Positions 8,790-20,342 of a stretch of 64,000 nucleotides of DNA are shown here, in pieces. The stretch covers positions 2,790,001 to 2,854,000 of the forward strand of contig JBLDXI010000003.1 in the NCBI GenBank assembly GCA_047495785.1. The letters are read 5' to 3'. Position 1 is the stretch's first letter. Each line of letters begins with the position of its first letter. Under the pieces are notes generated by a model that saw only the letters and a program-made list of their open reading frames with translations, had not been told where the DNA came from and searched no databases. A program made the position numbers and the translations under genes. The DNA comes from Lepidodermella squamata. Taxonomy: Eukaryota; Gastrotricha.

Positions 8790-11343
8790 TTAATGGAAAT
8801 CTTCCGAAAATTCGTAGGTATCAGTAGAACAGGATTCCAGCTCAGCAGTGACTTGGGAAAGAAGGCTCTTAGCATCATCATCATCTTCTTCTTCATCGTC
8901 ATCGACAGGCTCCCGCCAATCTACCCAATAAGTTTTGATTGTGCTGCCGCCATCCACGCCTGGTACATCCCCGCGTAACGTGAACGATATGTCGTCACAT
9001 TGCCTCTTTACTTGATGCTTAACATCTGCTGAAACCTGCAGTTTCATCGCTGAAAAACAGATGGAACATAGGAAACAAGTCCTTGGGCTTCAGCTATAGA
9101 AATAGTTACTACAAGATACTTACGAAAACAAGTTGAATGAATAACAGATACGATGGGCAAAATATTGCTGGCAATGATGAGCTGCGGAACAATCAAGTTA
9201 GCTGCCCTGACATGACATACACCAACGTGAATCCCGAATCGAAGAGAAATATCATCGTCACGTCTTTCAGTTAAAGCATTGATTTTTGCCATTTCATCTC
9301 TCATTTCGAGAGCCAGAAATATCTAGGCGAATCGGCGGAAATTTCATAATAGGTTTTAAAACTGATTCTCATTTACCATGTCCAAAACGTGGTGCTTGAA
9401 AACCTTCTGCTCGCCCAAGCCAGAGGCAACCGTGAAAAAGCTCCCTATGATGAACAAGGAAAGATGATTGAAGTCACTAACACTTTTATATTACCTGTAA
9501 CTGACACTTTAACGCAGTTATGCTTTCGCATACAGTTTTCAAACATTTCATAAAGCTGATACAGGACAGGCTCGACGTCATGAAAAGGCAATTCCGCAAG
9601 CATTGTCTCCATATTCCAAACGTCAAGCATCATAACACAGGTATCTAAAAGAAAGGACATTTCACAATATTTTAATCAACGGAAACACGCGATACCTTTG
9701 TAAGGAGTGGTCATTATCGGCAAATCATTGCGCTTGAAGGCCTTGGTCATTGGTTTCGGAATGTAATCGTAGATAAAATCCGCGGCCGTCGTGAGAGCCC
9801 TCAAGTTATTATAACTATGATCAACTTGCGAATGTAAACGGTTCGTTGCGATGATCTGCAGAATCATTGTAAGAACTATGAAGGCGATAGATATCGCAAT
9901 AAAAGGTATGCCTATTGAAAAATAAATGATGACAGTCCAGATTTTTCTCCGTAAAAGAGAACTCACTGAACACGTCTACTTCCGGCCAATCATCGGCGTG
10001 CTCCGCGAGTTCTTCATCCACCAAATTCTTCAGTGAAGCGTAAATCCAGCGTAAATTACTCTCATGCGACGAAACGACCTCGGAGAAAAATTGCGGGTCT
10101 ATTGCTGAGAGGTCTCCGATCATTACTTGTTTATGCAATCGCTCAACATCTTTCCAGGAATCTTGATCAGTCAGGTTGGCGATTTTATCCCTCCCGAAGT
10201 CGGAGTAAACTGTTGCCATTGAGCTGAATTGCTGATACCTGTTGTAGTATCTATGCATGGGATCAAAATATTGTAATCGATTAAAGAGAAAGGGATCTTT
10301 ACGATAAAACTTGAACGAATACATCCTGCGAAGAGTTCATGCTGCGCCCTTCACAAATTTACCGTGTATTATTTTCATTTGTTTGGAAATGTCGCAATCT
10401 TACTTTCAGCAACGAATTTCCGCGTAGCCATCAAATAGTTCTTGAAATTTATAACCTGTTTCGAAGGATAAGTACATGGAGGTCCAATTACTTAGTTGTT
10501 CTTTCCCTCACCGTTTGAATGATCGGATTCATAGTGAGTAAGTCGCGCCATCCGATATACCGTGACAGTGGCATCGTAATTCCGCGCGTAGTTGTAACAA
10601 GAGTCTCAGCTATTCTTGAGTAAAACGCGAGAACTCATGCCTCGGTTGTTCCATTCGGTGATTTTCTCGAATCACGTTGAGCCCGCAAGGCTGAGCGCAA
10701 AGCTAGTGGAGTTCTGACATCAACGCGATTGCTCATCGTAACGAAAGCAAAGTCAGACTCGGATGGCCAGTCGTCAACATATATCAACTTCATATCCAGA
10801 TTTTTCATTGGTTCTTGAGCCTTACTAAGGTAAACATCGTAGGGTCCAGTGTTGTATCTGTAATGAAGATTAAAAAAACTCAGAAAACTGAAAATACTGA
10901 AACGGCCATACTCGTATGCAACTTCGTATTCTTTGAATATTCGATCGATGATGTCAAATACTAAATTGGAAAAAATTAACTTAGAAATGCTGCATAAACT
11001 TAGAAACTCACCAGTCATGATCAGAGCTCTGCCTCTCTAAATTGCAGAGAAAGCTTAGGAATGACGATGTTAGTATGAAAATTAAGATACCTTCAGGTTA
11101 ACCGTGTTGGCATTCCTCAATTGAGCCGCTTCAGCATCAGTTATCACTTGGAGTGAGATTACTGCAACACCGAGGAGTCCGACTGCCACAACCTATCAAT
11201 TGGCCTCATGTACGATGCCTTACATATCTCGTAAAGATGAGAATTACCAGTGTGATTTCGAGTTTGCGGCCAAATGGTGTTTGCCAGAAACCAGAAATTC
11301 TGCCTTCTGGAGTTTCGTCTTCAGGATGAATCCTCGTTTTCAT
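8790..11343 (-). pseudogene. Pseudo-cyclase 2, tandem paralogue, interrupted
   Basis: The exons match pseudo-cyclase 1 almost one for one: 11343-11248, 11192-11091, 11036-11012, 10960-10912, 10857-10512 (one exon where copy 1 has two, same total of 346 nt), 10455-about 10400, 10325-9967, 9911-9696, 9644-9495, 9444-9377, 9322-9124, 9049-8790. Two membrane segments, the NIT-like ectodomain (FGRDKIANLTDQDSW) and the cyclase-like domain (MLDVWNMET...TYWVDW) are all recognisable. The second metal Asp is Ser (VTGSFF) and the catalytic Asn/Arg positions are Pro/Val (LPIVSVIHST). An in-frame TGA sits at 10635-10637, where copy 1 has sense codons. The junction into the 10325 exon cannot be joined in frame; reading on meets another TGA at 10375-10377. 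Probably a young pseudogene, unless the downstream half is expressed from another start such as the ATG at 10324. Confidence 0.6.
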
Positions 11344-13555
11344 TATAACGTTCGCTGATTGATAGACAAATAACGATAGAAAGCTTCATTAGGACGAAGT
11401 CCTATGCATTCGATTTATTGTTTATTGTTTATGATTAAGTAAATTAGTCCTTCTAATCACGGACAGAATCACGGACACACGTTGTATTCATGTTTCATGT
11501 CGTTTTAATTAAAAACTCATAAGACGTCACGCACTGCACATGGCGTATTAAATTATACATGTCCTTCTTTCAGATGGATCCAAGAAGAAGAGCATAGATC
11601 TTGCAAATTTACACATAAAATATACCAGAGCTTCGGTCGAAGTTAACTATATTATTAATGCGAATTGGCTGAAGTTATAATCATTCAAAACCATTTTATA
11701 TATAGTGGATACTTGGTTTAAATGGCCCAAAGCTTGAAGGCCGAAGAATAAAATAAATTAGCTTTTAGTCGCACTAGGTAACATCATGGGTAACACTTGC
11801 GTGACACGAGATTGAAAAACGGTGGTCTGGAGTGTTATATGGGAAATGGCAAAAGTGGTGTATAGTAGCCTTCAGAAACTGCATATCGTATCTCGTTGCC
11901 ACGATTTTTCTTCTTTTAAATTTCATCGATTTCCAAGACATGGCAAGAGTTGTTATAAGGATGTAAATATTTTTTCCTTCCGGCCTCAAGACAGATTATG
12001 TTCAGTGCAGTATAGGCAGGATTTACCTGCACCATCGCGGATTGACTGGCTCGTCCTACCCAATAAATCGTCTTCCGTTTGACGATTCGCCGAGATTATT
12101 TCATAAATATTGATCCTAAAAGTGCTTCAGGTGTGCCCCCCTATGTCCGATGCTCGAATGCTGCTTTTACAGACTGTGCGAGGTGACAAAATCCCACTTT
12201 GTGAATCCTATGTTTGTAACCGACTTCAAGCGATGTTTCGCTGTAACTAAGCTATGCAAGTTGATTAGTTTTTGATTAGTTGTGTGTTGAGCGTGGGAAT
12301 TTTCGATCGAAGGCTAATCGATCGTTCAAAAACAAGCACATCTTTGGTACACATGTTATTGTAATGACATGGTGAAACTATAAAGCATTCATCGCTTTTT
12401 AATTGAAAACTTATGAATATTATGATTTGGTTGTAAGTTATTTGTTCTCGTTCACTGTACCGATCACTTTACTTCCCACGAAACAGCCACTTTTGATTTC
12501 TCATTCGATTCTACTTAGCATAACGTATTGATGCAGCTCGTTTGGCGTTTTTGATCAGTTTTGATCAAACTAATCGCAATTTACGTGGAGGTTTGTACGT
12601 ACGTTTCATAAAAGGATCTATACAGATAATAACGCGGTTGTTTTGACGCGTCGCGAACGATATCTCTTATTCTTTCAAGTCTATTTATATCTTATTTGTA
12701 TCGAATGAATAACCATATTATAAATAATTACGCTCGCTATTCAAGCTGAATGAATCGATATCGATATGAAAAACTGATCGCTCCGAATTAATTGATGGGA
12801 CATAACGTAACAGTAACAATAAGAATCTGCACTAATCATCCTTCAGCCCGTGCTAGACGCTCGATGCCGCCGCTGTTTCTTCGCCAGCACCGCGCTTGTT
12901 TTGAATAAGTTGCAGTGACCTAGGTGCACGCCGAAGCACCTGGCTCGTTAATAATTAACCCTGCCTTGTAATTAATGAAATGCGCTATTCCTACACGCGT
13001 TAATTATGCATGCGCGCAATTATTATTTTATTGTCTTAAACAATTTAATACACGCGCAATTTTTTGTTGTCCAGGCGTTCGACACACACGCAACACGTGA
13101 TCCAGTTTAGGAGGTCGCATTATTAATATTGACGAGCCTTGTGCATGACGTGTTACGCCTGCATTATCACCTCCACCATGGTGACGACTAAAATCGGCTT
13201 CGGTAGGGTGATTTCTATCGATTGATTCAGTTTAACGATTCTAGTGCAAACAATGATGCAAAAACAACGAGGGGAATAATATTCGCATGCGTTCATTTTG
13301 CAGCAGTGGAACTCCGGCCTTAACCTTGAATGCATCTAGCGGATGAAATTTCAGCACTTGACCACGCAGTACAAGGTTCAAAAGTGGTACCGTACAGCTT
13401 TATAACATCGCCGCTTTTCAATTTAATCTAAAAGCAAATTCCGACCTTGCATTTACTTACACTTGCTTTTATTAGCCAAATATTTGGATTCAATTTCCGA
13501 TCGTAAATATTTACTGTTGAAACACACACGCCGGGACTGCCAAATCTCCGCGAAG
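11344..13555. other. Intergenic region
   Basis: About 2.2 kb of AT-rich DNA without a supported gene. It probably contains divergent regulatory sequence for pseudo-cyclase 2 and the zinc-knuckle gene. Several TAATTA/ATTAATTA motifs lie around 12790-13020, but I cannot assign a site. Confidence 0.35.
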
Positions 13556-15707
13556 ATGAGCGCAGTTTTTCCACCACCTACTGGACAATCCGCAATGGAC
13601 GAAGTTGTGCAACTCAGCAATAGATTTTGGGTAAGCATTTGAACATTTCTTTACCTGTAATTAGCTCTTCAGCTATTTTCGTGGGGTTAATTTAGCTGAG
13701 GCCTAAATATTTAGCCTACATTCCTCAATCCTGTGTTTTTTAGAAATCAATTGAAGCAGAGAAGACGCAATACGCGCCGGTCATAGCGGAGCAACAACCT
13801 CCGACTTGTTTTTACTGCAAAAGCAGCGGACATCCGTCAACTCGATGCGAACGGCGACTGGAGGAGGCGAAAGATGAGCAGGAACAACTTCGGCGAATGC
13901 TGCACTACCGGAATCAACAAATGCTAGCTATGCAACAGGTAATTCGAGTCGACTCGCATTGTTTCGCCCCCCGGCATTATCATTTTGCGCGCGCACTTTT
14001 TGTCTCCGATTTAGTACGAATTCCGCGCGTGTCTTAAATATCCGCGACCTGTGAGATGGGCAATAACTTGCTCATGCGCCAGAAATTTGATACCCGGCTG
14101 CGGGTACACGCTGCTAGGGGTTGCTGAATAATATGAAACGTTTACGTATCGATTTCGTCGTGCCTTTCCAATCATCGGCTAATATTTCAGATTTTTGTGT
14201 TATCAAATTAAATTCGATACCTGCGCGGCTGCTGGCTCGCAATATAAACGCGCTACGTTTTTATTGGAAAAACGAGCCCGGCAATTTGACACGTCAGGTC
14301 TCGCCTCGTGCCCGCCTCATCTCACAGCTCGCATTTGCACAGTTCATTATCAAAAAATTCGTCGCTTCTTTTAGCAAGTTATCTTATTTCTCTACGCGGC
14401 GATATGATTTATCCTTCGAAGTACAGCACAGGCGGCGCGCTTTCCCTCTGGCAGGTCGGTAGAAATTTCGATTGAACCAGTAATTTGTTTTAAATCATTT
14501 TTTCTTCTTTCTTTAGGGCAATGGTACTTCACCGCGCGTAGTACCCTACCCGCGTCCTATTGGGCCTACCCCTGCAATTAGGCAACCCAATTTCGGCAAC
14601 GCTCAAAGGTCTCTGGAGACATCTGTGGTCGATTCAAATGGCGTTGCGCTGCCAATTGCAGCAATTTTACAACAAAGCAAGAATGAACTTGAAAAGCTTG
14701 GCGCGAACCAGGCTAAACCAATGAATGGCGATCCAGCCGTTGCTCAGGCTATCGCGCAGATGTACCCGGACCTTGTCGGAAACAAGGCGCAAGCTCAGCA
14801 GAACCAGAACGCAACTTCGCCATCGCCGAGTTTTCTAGTCGCTTTGACTACAATTTTAACGCCGTTGTTAATCGACTGCCACGCTCATCGTCAATCGCTG
14901 TTATCGATGAACCAAGTTCTTACGCAATTGTATTCCGCGTTAACTATGTTAACGAACCAGTTGGAGCAAAGCACTGCGCAGCAATCACCGGCTGGTCAGC
15001 AGTCGCCGAATCAGCAACAGCAGATGACGCAGCAGCTGGCGGTTGTTGTCGACCAGCTTCGAACCGGCATCGGAGCGTTCTGTGGACATGTTGTCCAGTG
15101 CTGCCATCACTTTGACACGCAGATCTCAGCCCCGGTGTTGCAGCTAGCCGGGCAAGTCCAGCAACAGCAGCAGCACGCACAACAACAGCAACAACAGCAG
15201 CAGCAGCAGATCAGACCGAACTCAGCCACCTCAGCTGGACATTCTCCCCCGGTTCAACAACCTCAGGCTATGAACCCGGCTAACAGGATGCAGCAGTTAC
15301 AGCACCTGATTGCAATGCAAAGCGCTGCGAATGGCAATTCACCACCTTCGCTGACCTTTCCCCAACTCCAGCAGTGGCTGCAGCAAAATCAAAAGGTCCC
15401 GGCTACGGCCGGAATTACGCCGAGGTTCCCGCCCTTATTTCCTGTACCGACATCAAGCCCGCAACAACAACAGCAACGTCAAAGCCCTGTTGTAGTCACG
15501 AGCTCCCCGCAACAAGTGAGTAATCAATCCGCTGGGTATCCCACGTTATTCGGGATGCCGATGAACCTGGCAACTACAACGCAGCATACGTCACCGCAAC
15601 CACCCCCGACTAGCGCTGAGTCGGTTTCTAACCCGTTCCAGGGTGTTTTATTCGCGGCAAATGCAGCAGCTGCTGCAGCCGCAGCCGAGAAGCAGCTATC
15701 TCAGTGA
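13556..15707 (+). CDS. CCHC zinc-knuckle, Gln-rich protein
   Basis: Three exons join in phase 0: 13556-13630, 13744-13938 and 14517-15707, giving 486 aa. Exon 1 starts at ATG 13556 (MSAVFPPPTGQSAMDE). Exon 2 encodes one perfect CCHC knuckle, CFYCKSSGHPSTRC (C-x2-C-x4-H-x4-C), followed by a charged helix with many Glu, Arg and Gln. Exon 3 begins with a Pro/Arg-rich stretch, then a helical region of about 90 residues around LIDCHAHRQSLLSMNQ and CGHVVQCCHHFD, then a polyglutamine tract (DNA 15157-15209), Pro/Gln/Ser-rich sequence and a short poly-Ala near the end. A single CCHC knuckle usually binds single-stranded RNA or DNA; the Gln-rich body suggests a nuclear or RNP protein. I cannot place it in a named family. 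The second intron is long for this window (578 bp). Confidence 0.75.
15157..15209 (+). repeat. CAG/CAA repeat encoding polyglutamine
   Basis: Mixed CAG and CAA codons encode two runs of Gln split by HA. The codon mixing suggests the tract is coding and fairly stable rather than a pure trinucleotide expansion. Confidence 0.8.
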
Positions 15708-16920
15708 GCTGAATCCTCGTTACTTACAAAGAAATTTCGTATAATTCTGTCAAAATTCTGAGTCGCACTCTTGAAAATTGTTCACCTAACTTTCTGGTAA
15801 AGATGTTGCTTTACGATATACTTATTTTTTCTCTCGAATGAACTCTGGTACATTTTCGCTGTGATTTATCGAAATCATTCGTCTGAAATTTCATCGCAGT
15901 TGCAGGCATTACTCATATTATATATGTTCAATTAATGTCTATATGCTCGTATATCATATTGGAAAAAGTGAAGTAAACGGATATTGCCGTCGTTTGAATT
16001 CGATGCTATGACTCGTTGAAGGTTTAATTTCTGAAATTTGATCTCGTGCCAGTGGATCGAATTTCAACAAACACAGACAGATCTCGGGGCGGAATGATGG
16101 TTTGCATTTCGTCTTACAGGTGCTTTCTCGCGCCGTTACAGGAAATCAAGATATGGGGGTTGTCGTTAATCAACATTCTTTCCAAAAATATCTTCGGTTA
16201 CGTGTTGTCTTACTTATTAGGTCCAACCCACGCATTTCAGTGAGCACGCTTCGACTGTAATTGGCGCAGATTTTTCTTCTCGAAAAAGCCACAAATATAG
16301 CCTGCTAATTTGTAGCTACTGAGAAAATTCTCCAAAGGTATTTCCTGAAGCTAATTACGCCTATTCGATATGTCACTCCGGGATTCGATACTTATTTGAC
16401 GATGTTTCTATCAGGTAATTGGTTATTAGTTATTCCTCAACTATCCTAACACACCTGAAGATGAAGGCATCCGAACTCGGTTGAAGCTGTGATTAATTCC
16501 AAATCAAAGCTGAAAAGGGTAAAAGTAGCAACGATCATTTTTTATTCTTTTTCACCTTTTAAAAAGCAAAGACAGCGAGATCTTCACGAATAGGAAATTG
16601 TTGTAGATCCAAATTATCCTGAAAATATAGAATCTATATGCCACTACAAGGCGCGTTGCATTTTTTAATAAAAAAGAGCGAAATCGCTAAAGAGGAAATG
16701 ATGTTTGAAGCTACTGACGCTGAATCATTAGGTACTAGAATAAATTCACAAATGCGATAACTAACCTTGCGCTATCACTACTTTCACAGCTCTGAGATCT
16801 GCACATAATAACCACAGCCATACGAACATTTGCACTCAAGTAATAATCAAATAATTTGCACTCAAGAGAAAAGTGGCCAACTAGAACAGGATCAGATTAC
16901 TGACTTATATAACAGTAAAG
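15708..16920. other. Intergenic region with 3' flank of a lost LGIC copy
   Basis: No gene is visible. From about 16500 on, short blocks such as cacagctctgagatctgc and cactcaag match the regions downstream of LGIC-B (about 21100) and LGIC-C (about 27940-27990). The right half is therefore probably the former 3' flank of an extra, deleted LGIC gene. Confidence 0.4.
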
Positions 16921-17065
16921 GTGTATAACAGCAAAGAGGAGATCGAGGAGATCGAGGAATGGAACGTTGCTGAATTTCTTCTTCATAGCCCGTCACCCAG
17001 CCCAAGTGGTTCCAGCTAAATTAACCGCCACGAGATGATAGATGGTGAAGAATGTCAAATTTGGT
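16921..17065 (-). pseudogene. LGIC relic (M3-M4 region)
   Basis: This segment is clearly similar to the LGIC-A 3' coding region at about 17395-17515. It covers the end of M3, the short cytoplasmic loop (codons for the AMKKKFSN-like run) and the start of M4. It has small indels and runs into unrelated sequence on both sides, so only a fragment of an eighth gene copy remains. Confidence 0.7.
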
Positions 17066-17338
17066 TCCGCAACACGCATATGAATTCCGCTAACGGTAAG
17101 ACACATCACATATAAGATTAGAAACGTGGGAATATTTAGTTTCATAAAAAAGACTATTTATCTGTGAAAAGCACTTGCGGTTTCTCTAGCTGTTTCGTCA
17201 GATAGTCAATGGGTTATATTCAGTAAATAAATAGTAAGATGACAATCTTTTTGCTAATACTACATCGCTCATCGGCGACAATCTACTCTATACTCTGATC
17301 CCCTTCTCTCACACTGATATGTTTACTGGGAAAGTTAT

Positions 17339-20278
17339 TCACTGATTTATGACTGTGTAGCAATAGATGTGTAAAGCAGCAAAAAGCGCGATCGAAGCCA
17401 GGAAAATGAGGAGATCGAGAAATCGAACGTTGCTGAATTTCTTCTTCATTGCGCGTCGCTCAGCCCAGGCCGTCCCAGCTAAATTAACCGCCACGAGATG
17501 ATAGATTGTGACGAAGGCCGTAAAAAAGCTCATGATTCGGATGTAGTCACCCAACAAAACCCCGTCCTGCGTTTTCGGAACTTGACCCATAACGTCAGAT
17601 TGAGCAACAGTCATTGCGAGTAGGGTCGTTACAGCGAAGTTCGGGCGATCAGGAGTATCAGGCGGCATAAGAAATGTGACCAGATCCAAAGCTGCCAACA
17701 GAGCACTAGGCAAGGCTAAATTGATAATGTAGTAATCCGGAATACGCTTGAGAATGACGGAATACTTCACAAAATGAACAGGCTGGCCTTTAAACTCTCG
17801 AGACCCATATACCACGTTTGAGGCGACCCAGCGCCATTCATTTGTCTCAAGAACCCGCCAAGCGAATAGCGGTTTATTATCATCGAAGCGTACGACCTTG
17901 GAGGAGCGGACTAGCTCAAACATGAAAGAGCACTCTTGCTCATCGTAAGGAAATCGACGTAAATCAAGACCACATATTGATTTGAAGCTCCCCTCACTGC
18001 TCCAGAAGAAGTCAAAAGTTTGATTCACTTCGCCAGGAGTAACAGTTACCGACAGATCACGGCCAAAGCTTTCGCCCGACATGAAAACGTTGTCCACAGC
18101 TGTGCTTGTGAAGCGTAGCTTAGGTACCCAGACGACATCGGGCGATGGTACGTACAAGGTTTCTTTCCGCTTTGTCAGAGCTGTTATGCTGTTCAATGGA
18201 CATGTCGTGACGTTCCAGGAAAGGACGAGCGTACCACTGACGTCAATTATTTGATCGACATTGTTGACCTCGTTTAGGCTCTCAACTTGAAAAGCAATCG
18301 TGATGATATTTGTTTGGTCGTTATTCGGTGGGACGGATCGATCTGCGGTGAAATCGTCACATTCTTTCATAGCGCTTTCAACCGGTTGGGGCTTGAATGA
18401 CTCCGGTGGCTGCGTTGGTATGACGCTAGACAGAATAGATGGAGCTTTCTTTTGCTCTTCCTTCGGTGGGGCTTCTTCGTATGGCTTCGGAGTGGTTGGA
18501 GCCGTAGAAGTAGCAGCTACTTTAATCGTTGATGTACCGACAGCTATGGGCGGGGTTGAAATGGCTGCCAAGACCTTCACAGTTGTTGACATTGACACAT
18601 CCTGAACGGGCAGCCCTGTTACGCTTGAAGTAGACAGCATTGGTGATGCTTGAGTAGTTGACTTCGCAGTTGGCGATGATGTTGAAGTATCAACTTTGGA
18701 ACTTGCAGACACTGAAATGGTTTTTGAAGCTGACGATGTCGGAGCGATGGTTGTAGTCGGGTTCGTTGTTGCAGCTGTTGATGTGGGGTTTAATGTTGTC
18801 GTAGTTGTTGGTACTGCATTGGTCGTTCGCGGAGTTTTCCAATTTTCGCAAGAATTTGGCAGCTGGACGATTTCGTCTTTAGTGAGACACGCACTGTAAT
18901 AAAAGAGGCACGCTATTGCATCACCTTCCTGCATTTTAGCATGTATACCAGCTACATTCCCAAAATATATCTCAGTGCTTTGAGAAAAATCCAGATCAGG
19001 CCATATTACAGACCCAAGTATCGACGGGGGCTTTCCATGGTAAACGGTCAAATTCGATGTAGTTTCGTCAAACGTGATTGCAATGAAGTGCCATACTCCG
19101 GGGTTGATATCATTGAAAGAGATGATATCAGTAGTTTGATAACTTACGGTCAGAGTTTTAGACGGCATTGGACCATATGACAAATAGAACAAATTCGCTG
19201 TTGCGCCATAATGGCTATAAATTCCCCGTCTTTCAGTTGAACTACCGGCATAAAAATACAGAGCAGTCGTAATCGATTTCGTACTTGAAAACGGTTTCGA
19301 AAGGGACTTGAAACTGCCGATCCTGTCTATCGTAGGATATCTTTTAAAAGATGAATTTGCGATGCCGAATGGACCGATTATGGTACTCTCTATTGCTCCA
19401 AGCAAAAATCCGGGATTACCGTTGCTGGTAATCTGAAGATTTTTCGCAACATCAGAAAGGTAGGAATAGTCATCCATTGGGAGGAAAAACTGGATGTCTG
19501 CGTCACGAGGCCAACTGCGACTCACTTCAATCGACGACTTCAGCTTCCAGTCACGGCAAGCCGTTGGCAGCTGTGCGATCTCTTCCTTGGCCATTTCATT
19601 CGTGTAACGCATAAAGCAGGCAATAGCATCGCTTTTGCCCAGCTGAGCTGAATCAGTCTTGCCCAAGGTCAGAGTTAGCTCTCCCCCTAGGTTCAAGCTT
19701 TGAGATATTTCCGTCGGAGTACCAATATTTTCGCCCAAATAGATCTTCAAATTATTGCCGTTGTACGTGATTGCAACAAAAATCCACTTGTTTGGTGCCA
19801 CAATTATTGAACCGATTTCAGTGCCGCTCTTCATTATTTTGACAGCTGAATTTGTTACCGAATAGCTCATGGCAAACATTTTTGGTTCAGCTGTACTGGA
19901 ATAGTCCAAAATGCCACGATTTGCCGTTTGATCGCTTCCAGATGCGTAGAAGTAAAACGATTGAGTGAATGCTGCATTGAAAGTCATGGTTACGGCGCAG
20001 ATACGCGAAGTGCCAACGCGATAGGATGTTTTCGGCGTGTTGAACGGTCCGTTGAACGCAGTCTGCACAGTTCCGACATCAGTTAGGGATATTAAGGCTC
20101 CACCAACCCCAGAAACATCGCTAAGACCTGCAGTTTCATCAAGCGGTAGAAAGAGCTCGATATCGCGTTGTTTAGGCCAAAATGCCGATGACGGATTGAA
20201 AGCGAGAATCAGCAGAACATAATGATGAAGGCAAATCATATTGCAGCAGCAATTTAAAAGAATTTGAAAAAATTTCAA
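17339..20278 (-). CDS. LGIC-A: LamG-LamG-mucin-Cys-loop receptor, intact
   Basis: One uninterrupted reading frame of 979 aa, no intron needed. The signal peptide is near the N-terminus; the ATG 13 codons in (MICLHHYVLLILAF) is an equally good start. Two LamG/ConA-like domains follow (about 34-247 and 252-480); each has a WxFxAITY strand, an LGK/FGN strand and a closing Cys-x-x-W. A Thr/Ser/Pro-rich linker (about 485-630) looks mucin-like. From about 635 it is a Cys-loop channel: Cys-loop CGLDLRRFPYDEQEC (about 769-783, 13 residues between Cys), M1 (about 848), M2 DRPNFAVTTLLAMTV (about 877), M3, a loop of only about 18 residues, and M4 ending at 975. The acidic -1' and Leu 9' of M2 resemble cation channels; no vicinal Cys pair is seen in loop C. 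The ligand is unknown. It would form a pentamer in the plasma membrane. Confidence 0.85.
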   Translation of the reverse strand: MKFFQILLNCCCNMICLHHYVLLILAFNPSSAFWPKQRDIELFLPLDETAGLSDVSGVGGALISLTDVGTVQTAFNGPFNTPKTSYRVGTSRICAVTMTFNAAFTQSFYFYASGSDQTANRGILDYSSTAEPKMFAMSYSVTNSAVKIMKSGTEIGSIIVAPNKWIFVAITYNGNNLKIYLGENIGTPTEISQSLNLGGELTLTLGKTDSAQLGKSDAIACFMRYTNEMAKEEIAQLPTACRDWKLKSSIEVSRSWPRDADIQFFLPMDDYSYLSDVAKNLQITSNGNPGFLLGAIESTIIGPFGIANSSFKRYPTIDRIGSFKSLSKPFSSTKSITTALYFYAGSSTERRGIYSHYGATANLFYLSYGPMPSKTLTVSYQTTDIISFNDINPGVWHFIAITFDETTSNLTVYHGKPPSILGSVIWPDLDFSQSTEIYFGNVAGIHAKMQEGDAIACLFYYSACLTKDEIVQLPNSCENWKTPRTTNAVPTTTTTLNPTSTAATTNPTTTIAPTSSASKTISVSASSKVDTSTSSPTAKSTTQASPMLSTSSVTGLPVQDVSMSTTVKVLAAISTPPIAVGTSTIKVAATSTAPTTPKPYEEAPPKEEQKKAPSILSSVIPTQPPESFKPQPVESAMKECDDFTADRSVPPNNDQTNIITIAFQVESLNEVNNVDQIIDVSGTLVLSWNVTTCPLNSITALTKRKETLYVPSPDVVWVPKLRFTSTAVDNVFMSGESFGRDLSVTVTPGEVNQTFDFFWSSEGSFKSICGLDLRRFPYDEQECSFMFELVRSSKVVRFDDNKPLFAWRVLETNEWRWVASNVVYGSREFKGQPVHFVKYSVILKRIPDYYIINLALPSALLAALDLVTFLMPPDTPDRPNFAVTTLLAMTVAQSDVMGQVPKTQDGVLLGDYIRIMSFFTAFVTIYHLVAVNLAGTAWAERRAMKKKFSNVRFLDLLIFLASIALFAALHIYCYTVINQ

Positions 20279-20334
20279 TTTTTTTTTTAATTTTCGAGGT
20301 CAACTCGTCAAATATACGCGTCAAAGTAACGTCG

Positions 20335-20342
20335 CTTTTATA
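20335..20342 (-). promoter_or_regulatory. TATA box upstream of LGIC-A
   Basis: TATAAAAG on the minus strand, about 57 bp before the first ATG of LGIC-A. The spacing fits a core promoter with a short 5' leader. Confidence 0.45.

Noticed and set aside
12790-13100. Homeodomain-type TAATTA cluster as an enhancer
   Set aside because: The motifs are expected by chance in such AT-rich DNA and no conservation can be tested here.
14121-14462. 113-codon plus-strand open frame
   Set aside because: Lies within the second intron of the CCHC gene, has no recognisable features, and exon 3 joins exon 2 cleanly without it.
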